Notes under the pieces: generated by a model | The model's input: only the letters and a program-made list of their open reading frames with translations | Database searches by the model: none | What the model was told of the DNA's origin: nothing | DNA from: Clostridia bacterium | Lineage (GTDB): Bacteria > Bacillota > Clostridia > Oscillospirales > CAG-382 | Length of the DNA: 13,069 nt | NCBI GenBank assembly: GCA_017959195.1 | Contig: JAGDBE010000078.1 | Coordinates: 1-13,069 of the forward strand | Reading direction: 5' to 3' | Translations under genes and position numbers: made by a program | Shown here: piece after piece, positions 1 through 6,705 of the stretch | Layout: each line of letters begins with the position of its first letter | Position numbering within the stretch: position 1 is the stretch's first letter

Positions 1-664
1 CGAGCGAGCCCTTCTTGAGCCAGGGCTCTTCAACGAGGTCGGCGTTTGCGTTCGTAACGGTTATAACGATGTCCGCGCCGCGGCAGCCTTCTTCGTTGCT
101 CTTGCATTTAACGAACTTAAAAGGAACGTCGGGGAAGCGTGCGATGAAGTTATCCATTGCCTCTTCCGAAATGTCGCAGAGTCTTACTTCTTTCATGTTT
201 ATGGTCTTATTCATGCAGTAAAGCGTGGTGTATCCCATAAGTCCCGTACCGATAATCGTAACAACGTCGGTCTTTGCCGCAAGATACTTTGCCATAACCG
301 CCGGCTGAGCGCCCGTGCGGTAGTCGTTGATGTAGTCGCCGCTTACGAGTGCGCGGAGCACGCCCGTGTGCGAATCGGTAACGAGAATGTTTGCTTTTAT
401 GAAAGGAAGGCCGAGCGCCTTGTTGCCTACGTAGCCGCCGACAACTTTGATTCCCGCAACGTCAACCGGTCCTATGTACGCGGGCATCGAGTTGAACCAG
501 CCCTGTACTCCCAAAGGATCCATTGTCGTCGTGATCTTGTTAGGCATTATAACCTTGCCTTCGCCGTACCATCTCCACGTGTCTTCGATGCATTTGATTA
601 TGTCGTCGACCGTGAGATATTTTTTGACGGTCTCTTCGCCGATGATTAATGATTTGTATTCCAT
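1..664 (-). CDS. Ornithine cyclodeaminase/mu-crystallin family protein, C-terminus cut off by the window
   Basis: The visible 221 residues read without a stop to the left edge; family members are usually about 310-340 residues, so roughly two thirds is present. The start is the ATG at 664, with a GGGGG Shine-Dalgarno 8 bases upstream. Family features visible: a Lys-containing stretch GIKVVGGYVGNKALGLP (about residues 71-87, K73 the likely substrate lysine), VSGDYINDYRTGAQPAVMA (about 107-125, with the conserved Arg-Thr), and a Rossmann nucleotide-binding loop GTGLMG (139-144). The family contains ornithine cyclodeaminase, alanine dehydrogenase, other NAD(P)-dependent imine/amino-acid enzymes and non-catalytic crystallins. 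The substrate cannot be read from this sequence, and the GLMG loop differs from the common GxGxQA form. It follows the nucleotide-sugar genes on the same strand but has its own promoter. The fold assignment is firm; the reaction is not assigned. Confidence 0.88.
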   Translation of the reverse strand, partial: MEYKSLIIGEETVKKYLTVDDIIKCIEDTWRWYGEGKVIMPNKITTTMDPLGVQGWFNSMPAYIGPVDVAGIKVVGGYVGNKALGLPFIKANILVTDSHTGVLRALVSGDYINDYRTGAQPAVMAKYLAAKTDVVTIIGTGLMGYTTLYCMNKTINMKEVRLCDISEEAMDNFIARFPDVPFKFVKCKSNEEGCRGADIVITVTNANADLVEEPWLKKGSL

Positions 665-719
665 ACCTGTTTCCCCCTGAAAATATATATTTTATTTATA
701 ATTATAATTTTACCAAAGT

Positions 720-748
720 ATTATAGCATTTATATTGTCAACTGTCAA
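720..748 (-). promoter_or_regulatory. Sigma-A promoter for the ornithine cyclodeaminase-like gene, with duplicated -35 box
   Basis: On the minus strand TTGACA (743-748) is followed after exactly 17 bases by TATAAT (720-725), a consensus vegetative promoter. A second TTGACA (736-741) lies one base downstream of the first, but only 10 bases from the -10, too close to use it. Transcription would start near 713, giving a leader of about 50 AT-rich bases. It begins 12 bases after the epimerase stop with no terminator between, so read-through from the upstream operon may add to expression. Confidence 0.8.
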
Positions 749-760
749 CTGCTTTTTCGG

Positions 761-1843
761 TTATCGGCAATAAAAATTTTTATACCATTCGGCGAAGTTC
801 CGCAGGCCGTCTTCAAGCTTTGTCGACGGCTTGAAGCCGAAATCCCTTTCGAGCGCCGAGGTGTCGGCATAGGTTACCGGCACGTCGCCCGGCTGCATGG
901 GCACGAGCTTTTTATGGGATTCGAAATCGTAGTTTTCGTCAAGCACCTTTGCCTTCACGAGCTCTTTTTGCAGTATATTAACGAAATCGAGCAGGTTTTC
1001 CGGATTGCTGTTTCCGATATTGTAAACGGCGTACGGCGGTACGGGAAGCCCGTCGGCTCCCGTCTTTTTTTCGGGCGCGCCCGACATTACCCTCATTATT
1101 CCCTCGGTTATGTCGTCGATATACGTGAAATCCCTCTTGCAGTTGCCGTAATTGAATATCTCTATGTTTTCGCCCTTTATCAGCTTCTTTGTAAACGAGA
1201 AGTACGCCATATCCGGTCTTCCCGCGGGTCCGTAAACGGTAAAGAAGCGCAGTCCCGTCGTTGGAATGTCAAAAAGCTTCGCATAGGCGTGCGCCATGAG
1301 CTCGTTGCTCTTTTTGGTCGCGGCGTAAAGCGAGACGGGGTTATCGGTCTTGTCGTCGGTGCTGTACGGAATCTTCTCGTTCGCTCCGTAAACGGATGAC
1401 GACGACGCGAAAACGAGGTGTTCTACGCCTTTTCCGTCTTTATATGAATTTCTGCACGCTTCCAGAATGTTATAAAAACCCGTTACGTTCGACTGTATGT
1501 ACGCGTCGGGGTTTTCAATCGAATACCGCACTCCCGCCTGAGCCGCGAGGTTTACGACCACGTCGGGCTTATATTTTGCGAACAGTCCGTCAACCGTTTC
1601 TTTATCGGAAATATCGCCTTTTATGGCAATATATTCGCTTCCGCTCTTGCTTTGCGCCTTTTTTTTATTTTCGGCGAGCCGCCACTCTTTGAGTTTTACG
1701 TCGTAATAGTCGTTTATATTGTCAATTCCGATTATTCTTACGTTTTCCGCTTTATCGAGAAGCTTTGAAACGAGTCCGCTTCCGATAAAGCCGGCGTCCC
1801 CCGTTACGAGAACGGTCTTTCCGTTAAGACAGATATTTGTCAT
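761..1843 (-). CDS. UDP-glucuronate 4-epimerase (NAD-dependent epimerase/dehydratase, extended SDR)
   Basis: A 360-residue extended short-chain dehydrogenase expected to interconvert UDP-glucuronate and UDP-galacturonate in the cytoplasm. Seen: the NAD-binding loop GDAGFIG (residues 15-21), NLAAQAGVRYSIENPDAY (about 98-115), SSSSVYG (147-153), and the catalytic Tyr-x-x-x-Lys as YAATK (Y173, K177). It also has TTGLRFFTVYGPAGRPDMA (about 195-213). The last stretch and the AAQAGVRYSIENP block are typical of the glucuronate epimerase subgroup rather than plain GalE. Length fits the family. The ATG at 1843 has GAGGAAG (1846-1852) just upstream, and only 9 bases separate it from the dehydrogenase stop. 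The adjacent gene supplies its predicted substrate, which supports the assignment. A UDP-glucose/GlcNAc 4-epimerase role is possible but less likely. Confidence 0.9.
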   Translation of the reverse strand: MTNICLNGKTVLVTGDAGFIGSGLVSKLLDKAENVRIIGIDNINDYYDVKLKEWRLAENKKKAQSKSGSEYIAIKGDISDKETVDGLFAKYKPDVVVNLAAQAGVRYSIENPDAYIQSNVTGFYNILEACRNSYKDGKGVEHLVFASSSSVYGANEKIPYSTDDKTDNPVSLYAATKKSNELMAHAYAKLFDIPTTGLRFFTVYGPAGRPDMAYFSFTKKLIKGENIEIFNYGNCKRDFTYIDDITEGIMRVMSGAPEKKTGADGLPVPPYAVYNIGNSNPENLLDFVNILQKELVKAKVLDENYDFESHKKLVPMQPGDVPVTYADTSALERDFGFKPSTKLEDGLRNFAEWYKNFYCR

Positions 1844-1852
1844 TGCTTCCTC

Positions 1853-3127
1853 TTAATCCCGCTTGAAAAGGTCTCTCGTATATAATTTTTTCTTTACGTC
1901 ATCGAGGCATTCTTCATAGCGGTTGGCTATAATCGCGTCCGACTTCTTCTTGAATTTTTCGAGGTCGTTTATTACTTTGCATCCGTAAAATTCGCTTCCC
2001 GACGGCAGCATCGGCTCGTATATTATGATTTTCGCGCCTTTTGCGGAAAGCCGCTTCATCACGCCCTGAATCGAGCTGTTGCGGAAGTTGTCGGAGTTGC
2101 TCTTCATGGTGAGTCTGAAAACTCCCACGGTCGCGTCTTTCGCGTCCTTTTTTCCGCAGTTCTTTTTCGCCTTTTCCAGCGCCTTGTCGGCAATATATTC
2201 CTTTCTGGTGCGGTTCGCTTCAACTATCGCGGTTATCATATTCTGCGGAACGTCCGAAAAGTTTGCGAGCAGCTGCTTTGTGTCCTTCGGCAGGCAGTAG
2301 CCGCCGTAGCCGAACGACGGGTTATTGTAATGGGCGCCTATTCTCGGGTCGAGGCAGACGCCTTTTATTATTTCCATGGTGTCAAGTCCGCTCATCTCGG
2401 CGTAGGTGTCGAGCTCGTTGAAATAGCAGACTCTCAGCGCAAGATACGTGTTTGAAAACAGTTTTACCGCTTCGGCTTCGGTTGAGCCCATAAACAGCGT
2501 TTCAAAGTCCTTTTTCAGCGCGCCTTCTCTGAGGAGGGACGCGAAAATCTCCGCCTTTTTAAGCGTTTTTGCGTCTTTAGTCGGAACGCCGACGATTATT
2601 CTGCTCGGATATAGGTTGTCGTACAGAGCCTTGCTCTCGCGTAAAAATTCCGGGCTTGAAATTATGTTTTTCGTCTTGTATTTTTTGCTCGCTTTTTTGG
2701 TAAATCCCACGGGAACAGTGCTTTTTATGACGATAATCGCGTCCGGATTCACTTCCAGCACAAGCTCTATTACGCTTTCAACCGCGCTGCAGTCGAAAAA
2801 GTTCTTTTCGCTGTCATAGTCCGTCGGGGATGCGACGATTACGAAATCCGCGTTTTTATACGCCTTTTTTCCGTCAAGAGTCGCCTTTAAGTCAAGCTTC
2901 TTTTCCTCAAAATACTGCTCGATATAATCGTCTTTCAGCGGAGAAATTCCGTTGTTCACCGCTTCCACTTTTTCGGGAATTATGTCAACTATTCTGACGC
3001 GGTTGTTTTGCGCGAGCAGAACGGCGTTGGAAAGTCCGACGTATCCTATTCCCGCAACGGCAATATTATATTTTTTCGCTTTTTCCGCGCCGTTTCCGGC
3101 GGGTTTTCCGCAAGACGTTTTTTTCAT
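1853..3127 (-). CDS. ugd: UDP-glucose 6-dehydrogenase
   Basis: Oxidises UDP-glucose to UDP-glucuronate with two NAD+, feeding the epimerase immediately downstream. From the ATG at 3127 it is 424 residues. Seen: the NAD-binding GxGYVG (residues 26-31), VIVASPTDYD, the IKSTVPVG loop, SPEFLRES, Lys and Asn in AVKLFSNTYLALRV, and the active-site GYGGYCLPKDT with the catalytic Cys near residue 278. A C-terminal UDP-binding domain follows. This matches the short class of UDP-glucose dehydrogenases (about 390 residues) plus a Lys/Gly-rich N-terminal extension of about 19 residues before the first beta strand. An in-frame TTG seven codons upstream was not chosen: GAGGAA (3133-3138) lies 5 bases before the ATG and would fall inside the coding region if the TTG were used. 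First gene of a ugd-epimerase operon. Confidence 0.94.
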   Translation of the reverse strand: MKKTSCGKPAGNGAEKAKKYNIAVAGIGYVGLSNAVLLAQNNRVRIVDIIPEKVEAVNNGISPLKDDYIEQYFEEKKLDLKATLDGKKAYKNADFVIVASPTDYDSEKNFFDCSAVESVIELVLEVNPDAIIVIKSTVPVGFTKKASKKYKTKNIISSPEFLRESKALYDNLYPSRIIVGVPTKDAKTLKKAEIFASLLREGALKKDFETLFMGSTEAEAVKLFSNTYLALRVCYFNELDTYAEMSGLDTMEIIKGVCLDPRIGAHYNNPSFGYGGYCLPKDTKQLLANFSDVPQNMITAIVEANRTRKEYIADKALEKAKKNCGKKDAKDATVGVFRLTMKSNSDNFRNSSIQGVMKRLSAKGAKIIIYEPMLPSGSEFYGCKVINDLEKFKKKSDAIIANRYEECLDDVKKKLYTRDLFKRD

Positions 3128-3132
3128 AAAAA

Positions 3133-3138
3133 TTCCTC
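3133..3138 (-). promoter_or_regulatory. Ribosome binding site that fixes the ugd start
   Basis: GAGGAA on the minus strand lies 5 bases before the ATG at 3127 and inside the extension that a TTG start at 3148 would create. It therefore favours the shorter 424-residue protein. Confidence 0.7.
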
Positions 3139-3174
3139 TTTTTTTCAAAAAATATCGCCTTATAAGTCAAAAAT

Positions 3175-3203
3175 ATTCTATCACGATTTGCAAAAAAAGT
3201 CAA
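3175..3203 (-). promoter_or_regulatory. Sigma-A promoter for ugd and the epimerase
   Basis: On the minus strand TTGACT (3198-3203) and TAGAAT (3175-3180) are separated by 17 bases, each one base from consensus. The predicted start is near 3168, about 40 bases before the ATG. It sits back to back with the promoter of the divergent secreted-protein gene. Confidence 0.75.
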
Positions 3204-3233
3204 TGAGTTCATTGTTTTTATGCTTTATTAAAT

Positions 3234-3261
3234 TTGACATTTTTATCCTGTGTGTTATAAT
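3234..3261 (+). promoter_or_regulatory. Sigma-A promoter for the 586-residue secreted protein
   Basis: TTGACA (3234-3239), a 16-base spacer and TATAAT (3256-3261). TG at 3253-3254, one base before the -10, gives an extended -10 as well. The 169-base divergent spacer (3128-3296) thus holds one promoter facing each way, with about 30 bases between the two -35 boxes. That leaves little room for a shared operator, and I see no obvious one. Confidence 0.8.
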
Positions 3262-3296
3262 ATAATTGACGAAAAAACAGGGGGTCTGATTTTGAT

Positions 3297-5057
3297 ATGA
3301 AACGTCTGAATCTGCGTATTTTAACGCTTTTCTGCATAGCTTTCGTCTTATGCGTTCTTTCTGTATCCGCATCGGCGCTTCACTACAAGGTTTACTATGA
3401 AGCAAGCGAGCTTCACGAGCTCGAACACATCGAGACCTATGAGGGAATCGGCTATTACGGGGACGAAACTGAGTTTTTCACGGTTCCCGAAATGCCCGCA
3501 TACACGGACAAACGCTGCTGGATTGCTTATTCCGTGCGCATCGTAAACGACCAGGTGCGCTCAAGCCAGGTTGTCGGCTGGTGCTATCCCGGAGACGCGG
3601 TCGAGACGGATCAGGACCTTTATTTAATGCCCGACAACGCGGGCGTCAAAACGCTCGACGTTTATGCCGGATACTACGACGGAGAAACGTGGGTTGACAG
3701 GGTTTGCACCCACACTTATGCAAATCAGGGCTCTTACGCTCCAAACAGGCGCTGGGAATTCATATATTTTTACTCGCCGGAAAAAAACGAATACCCGGCG
3801 GATTTCCCGCAGGGCACCCCTTTTGAAGAACTTTACTGGGATTTCTGGATAGTTCCGCCGGATAATCACGAGCCGGATACTCAGTCGGGCGCAATACGCG
3901 TCGGAAGAATTACCGCCGGCAACGGCTTTGCGCTTAGCGAGCAGGACAAGGAATTTTCGGGACGTTACTGGAGAAACTCCCTTGAATGGGACCCCGGTTT
4001 CAACCGCAGCACCGATTTTGAGGGCTACGACCTTCTTTTGGTGCCTGTCTGGCGCGGCGTGCACCCCGAAACCGACGAAAAGAGCGATTACCGCCTCTTC
4101 TACGACGACAAGAACCACATTCAGCACGAGCTCGACGTATATTATTCAGCCGATATGGACTTGGATTATTTCATAATCCCGTCTCCCGAAGCCCTCGGTC
4201 TTGCAAAAGACAAATACGGCAGGGAATTCGACTACTGGGATCTCTATGAGGCGTACAAGGACGGAAACCGCTACACATACTCGGATTACTGGGGTTCTGA
4301 TGACTTAATATTCGATGACGCCGGCAAAATTTACGCGATAAGCGGCAATTATTACCTCGTTCCGTCTTACTCGGGCGACATCCCCGACAGCCCCGACGAC
4401 CCCGAAATTGAAGACTGCGATTGGGGCATCTGGTACAACTGCGGAGATTATTACAATCAGTTTTACGTGTACGCTCTGAAAAACGGAAACTTTATATTTG
4501 AGTGCGGCGACTGGGAAGACTCGAGTATGACTACGGTTGAATTATATCTGCCGTCCGACGTCGATCCCGAGGAAATAGACGTTCCCCCCGGAAAGATACT
4601 TGCAGGCTGGAACGTATACGGCCCCGTACTGTACGTTGAGGGCGGCGAGGATGAAGAAGAGTACGACGATACCCTTGAAATAGGCGGATATCTCGACTCG
4701 TTCCTGCCGGGAGAAAGGCTTGTTTACCAAGGCGGCTTCGACCTTTTCATAGAACCTGTCTGGACGGACGCACCCGACAACGCGCCGGAATGCTCGGCGC
4801 TTTCCGGAATAATAAGCGGAAATGACCTCGGCTATGAAATTACGGCTCAGGCTTCGGGATATGCGGTTATTATCGCCGCACGCTACACTTCCGAAGGCAG
4901 ACTCGACGGAACCGAGATTCTGACAGTTCTTCTTGATAAAGGCAAAAACTCCGTAAAAGACGCGTTCCCCGACTTCATCAAAAACGGCGCGTCATATAAG
5001 ATTTTCGCAATGAAAGGCCTTACTTTCTCGCCGCTTTGCGACTCCTGGAACGGATAA
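3297..5057 (+). CDS. Secreted acidic, aromatic-rich protein with diverged repeats; unknown function
   Basis: I do not recognise this 586-residue protein as a named family. Residues 1-27 form a signal peptide (basic start, hydrophobic core, ASA cleavage site before LHY). The mature part is very rich in Asp, Glu, Tyr and Trp. It contains about four weakly similar modules, near residues 28-115, 116-253, 265-358 and 373-491. Most end in a pattern like 'Tyr...Pro-Gly-Asp...Asp-Leu-x-Leu-x-Pro-Val-Trp' (for example YDLLLVPVWRG, FDLFIEPVWTD). This resembles diverged Flg_new/InlB-B-type beta repeats of Clostridia secreted proteins. The last 85 residues (about 500-586) look like a C-terminal module frequent in such proteins: YAVIIAARYTSEGRL..., then YKIFAMKGLTFSPLCDSW. 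No LPxTG, SLH, dockerin or catalytic motif is visible. GGGGG (3280-3284) lies 12 bases before the ATG, a rather long spacing. It is a one-gene unit between its own promoter and terminator. Confidence 0.85.
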   Translation: MKRLNLRILTLFCIAFVLCVLSVSASALHYKVYYEASELHELEHIETYEGIGYYGDETEFFTVPEMPAYTDKRCWIAYSVRIVNDQVRSSQVVGWCYPGDAVETDQDLYLMPDNAGVKTLDVYAGYYDGETWVDRVCTHTYANQGSYAPNRRWEFIYFYSPEKNEYPADFPQGTPFEELYWDFWIVPPDNHEPDTQSGAIRVGRITAGNGFALSEQDKEFSGRYWRNSLEWDPGFNRSTDFEGYDLLLVPVWRGVHPETDEKSDYRLFYDDKNHIQHELDVYYSADMDLDYFIIPSPEALGLAKDKYGREFDYWDLYEAYKDGNRYTYSDYWGSDDLIFDDAGKIYAISGNYYLVPSYSGDIPDSPDDPEIEDCDWGIWYNCGDYYNQFYVYALKNGNFIFECGDWEDSSMTTVELYLPSDVDPEEIDVPPGKILAGWNVYGPVLYVEGGEDEEEYDDTLEIGGYLDSFLPGERLVYQGGFDLFIEPVWTDAPDNAPECSALSGIISGNDLGYEITAQASGYAVIIAARYTSEGRLDGTEILTVLLDKGKNSVKDAFPDFIKNGASYKIFAMKGLTFSPLCDSWNG

Positions 5058-5074
5058 CCTGATTTTTTAAAAAT

Positions 5075-5108
5075 GCCCCGTCGGATTTTCCCGACGGGGC
5101 GGTTTTTT
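5075..5108 (+). terminator. Rho-independent terminator of the secreted-protein gene
   Basis: A perfect 10-bp GC-rich stem (GCCCCGTCGG at 5075-5084, CCGACGGGGC at 5091-5100) with a 6-base loop is followed by GG and six T residues. It lies 17 bases after the stop codon. Confidence 0.93.
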
Positions 5109-5122
5109 GCTGTTTTTTCTCC

Positions 5123-5309
5123 GTTACTTTCTCTCAGTTACTTTCTCTCACCTGAGAGAAAGTAAATAAAAACGCTCCCTTGGTACTTTTCTTACACAAG
5201 AAAAGTACCAAAAGAGTGCGGGCTTTCCCGCGGAAAGCCCGGGAAAGACAATAAAAAAGGTTTCAGCTCTCTTTCGTTGCTTTCTCTCCCCCGGGAGGGA
5301 GAAAGCAAC
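5123..5309. repeat. Array of four related hairpins (intergenic inverted-repeat element)
   Basis: Four inverted repeats follow one another in non-coding DNA. A: TTACTTTCTCTCA (5138-5150) / TGAGAGAAAGTAA (5153-5165), preceded by a tandem copy of its left arm (GTTACTTTCTCTCA at 5123-5136 and 5137-5150). B: TTGGTACTTTTCTT (5180-5193), loop ACAC, AAGAAAAGTACCAA (5198-5211). C: CGGGCTTTCC (5219-5228), loop CGC, GGAAAGCCCG (5232-5241). D: GTTGCTTTCTC (5276-5286) / GAGAAAGCAAC (5299-5309), with further imperfect pairing inside. All four share a left arm built on [A/G]CTTTYY, so they look like diverged copies of one unit. No T-tract follows any of them, so they are not ordinary terminators. They lie downstream of a terminator and upstream of the next promoter. 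Origin and role are unknown. Confidence 0.75.
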
Positions 5310-5326
5310 CAAAACTCGCTATATAA

Positions 5327-5355
5327 TTGACAAACAGATACATTATGTGTATAAT
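5327..5355 (+). promoter_or_regulatory. Sigma-A promoter of the glycosyltransferase-flippase operon
   Basis: TTGACA (5327-5332) and TATAAT (5350-5355) are both perfect and separated by 17 bases. The leader to the ATG at 5410 is only about 47 bases and AT-rich, so there is no room for a large riboswitch or attenuator. AAAGGGG (5393-5399) is the ribosome binding site, 10 bases before the ATG. Confidence 0.85.
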
Positions 5356-5409
5356 ATATACTTGTAATAGTATGATTAAATTTTAGTTTTTTAAAGGGGT
5401 TTTTACATA

Positions 5410-6690
5410 ATGAGAGTGTTATGGTCCGTAAACTGCTTTAATCCTCAAATATCCGGACTTTTCGGGATTCCGTCCCAACATGCGATTTCCTGGGTGGAAG
5501 CGATGAGTGAAAAGCTCAGGGAAGACAATGAGATAACGCTCGCAATCTGTGCGCCCGGCGGAAAAGACAAGGATTTCAAAAAAGCGGAGTACGGCGGAAT
5601 AACTTATTATCTTTTACCGTGCGACTGTTTCAAAAACAACCGCTGGGACGGGATTTTAGACGATTTCCGTCCCGACGTCATTCACGCATACGGCTCGGAA
5701 ATGCCTCACAACTATCTGCTTGCGAAAAACTGCGGCGATATTCCGCTTCTGGTTTCGCTTCAGGGCATTCTCACGCAGTATCAGCGCCACTACTACGGCG
5801 GAATCGACGTTTCGGAAATAATAAGGTACACAACGATCAGGGATATACTGAAAAGAGACGGAGTGCTTGCGGGAAGAAAATCGTTCAGGCGCATGGCGGA
5901 GCACGAAAGGAAGCTGCTCTCCCTTGCGAAGTTTGCCGAGGGGCGCTCGACGTGGGACAAAGTCTCGGCACTCGACATAAATCCCGGTCTTCAGTATTTT
6001 TACTGCCCGAGAATGATACGTCTGCCGTTCTACAACAAAATCTGGTCGGTGGAAAAGATAAAAAGGCACAGCATTTTCGTACATCAGGGCAACTACCCCA
6101 TAAAAGGGCTTCATTTTGTGCTTGAAGCGCTCAAAAAGCTCAAACAAAAGTACCCCGACGCAATGCTTTACGTTGCGGGAAACGATATTTTCACCCCGAA
6201 AAGCTTCAAAAACAAGCTTTTCCCGTCGGGCTACGTCAAATACTTAAACACCCTCATAGACAAATACGGTTTGCGTGAAAACATCACGTTTACCGGCTTT
6301 CTTGACGCGGAAAAGCTCTCGTCGTTCTTGCTTGAAATGAACGCGGTCGTGATTCCGTCGTCGATAGAAAACGCGCCGAACTCGCTTGCGGAAGCGATGC
6401 TTGAAGGCGTTCCCTGCGTCGCAAGCTTTGTCGGCGGAAACATGGACATGTTAAAGCACGGCGAAGAGGGCTTTCTCTACTGCTACAACGAGCCGAACAT
6501 GCTTGCCGAGTACCTTACGCGCATATTCGAATCCGACGGGCTCGCGTCTTTCTTCTCTGACAAAGCGAGAAGCGCGTCGCTTCTGCGGCACGACAGAGAA
6601 AAGCTCAAAAGCACCCTTGTCGGCATTTACAAGTCGGTTATCGACAGTTCCCGCGGAGCTTCAAAAAGCGAAGAAGCAAAAGTTTTATAA
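5410..6690 (+). CDS. Glycosyltransferase, GT4-like (GT-B fold)
   Basis: A 426-residue cytoplasmic glycosyltransferase predicted to add a sugar from a nucleotide donor to a lipid-linked or other acceptor glycan. The N-terminal half (about 1-200) is the acceptor domain. It opens with MRVLWSVNCFNP and a glycine-containing loop, and includes DVIHAYGSEMPHN (about 89-101), the usual 'D-x-I/V-H' region. The C-terminal donor domain (about 220-415) contains FVHQGNYPIKGLHFVLEAL, YVAGNDIF and NITFTGFL. It also has the retaining GT-B signature E-x7-E as ENAPNSLAE (E320 and E328), then EGVPCVAS and GGNMDML. Length is normal. First gene of a four-gene operon; the flippase follows after 15 bases. The UDP-uronic acids made by the divergent genes are candidate donors, but donor and linkage cannot be read from sequence. 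Confidence 0.9.
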   Translation: MRVLWSVNCFNPQISGLFGIPSQHAISWVEAMSEKLREDNEITLAICAPGGKDKDFKKAEYGGITYYLLPCDCFKNNRWDGILDDFRPDVIHAYGSEMPHNYLLAKNCGDIPLLVSLQGILTQYQRHYYGGIDVSEIIRYTTIRDILKRDGVLAGRKSFRRMAEHERKLLSLAKFAEGRSTWDKVSALDINPGLQYFYCPRMIRLPFYNKIWSVEKIKRHSIFVHQGNYPIKGLHFVLEALKKLKQKYPDAMLYVAGNDIFTPKSFKNKLFPSGYVKYLNTLIDKYGLRENITFTGFLDAEKLSSFLLEMNAVVIPSSIENAPNSLAEAMLEGVPCVASFVGGNMDMLKHGEEGFLYCYNEPNMLAEYLTRIFESDGLASFFSDKARSASLLRHDREKLKSTLVGIYKSVIDSSRGASKSEEAKVL

Positions 6691-6705
6691 AGCAGGAGAA
6701 GTTAT

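Noticed and set aside
368..649. Open frames on the plus strand at the left end
   Set aside because: The minus strand there encodes a clear ornithine cyclodeaminase-family protein with its own promoter and ribosome binding site.
914..1399. Long open frame on the plus strand opposite the epimerase
   Set aside because: It has no ribosome binding site or recognisable domain and lies wholly opposite a well-supported enzyme gene. Similar antisense frames opposite other genes (for example 5656-6147, 7414-7965, 11601-12224) were dropped for the same reason.
3128..3148. In-frame TTG start at 3148 for ugd (431 residues)
   Set aside because: The GAGGAA ribosome binding site would lie inside the coding region. 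It is well placed for the ATG at 3127.
5123..5309. Hairpin array considered as a CRISPR array or riboswitch
   Set aside because: The repeats are not identical, have no regular spacers, and lie upstream of the promoter of the next gene, so they would not be in its leader.
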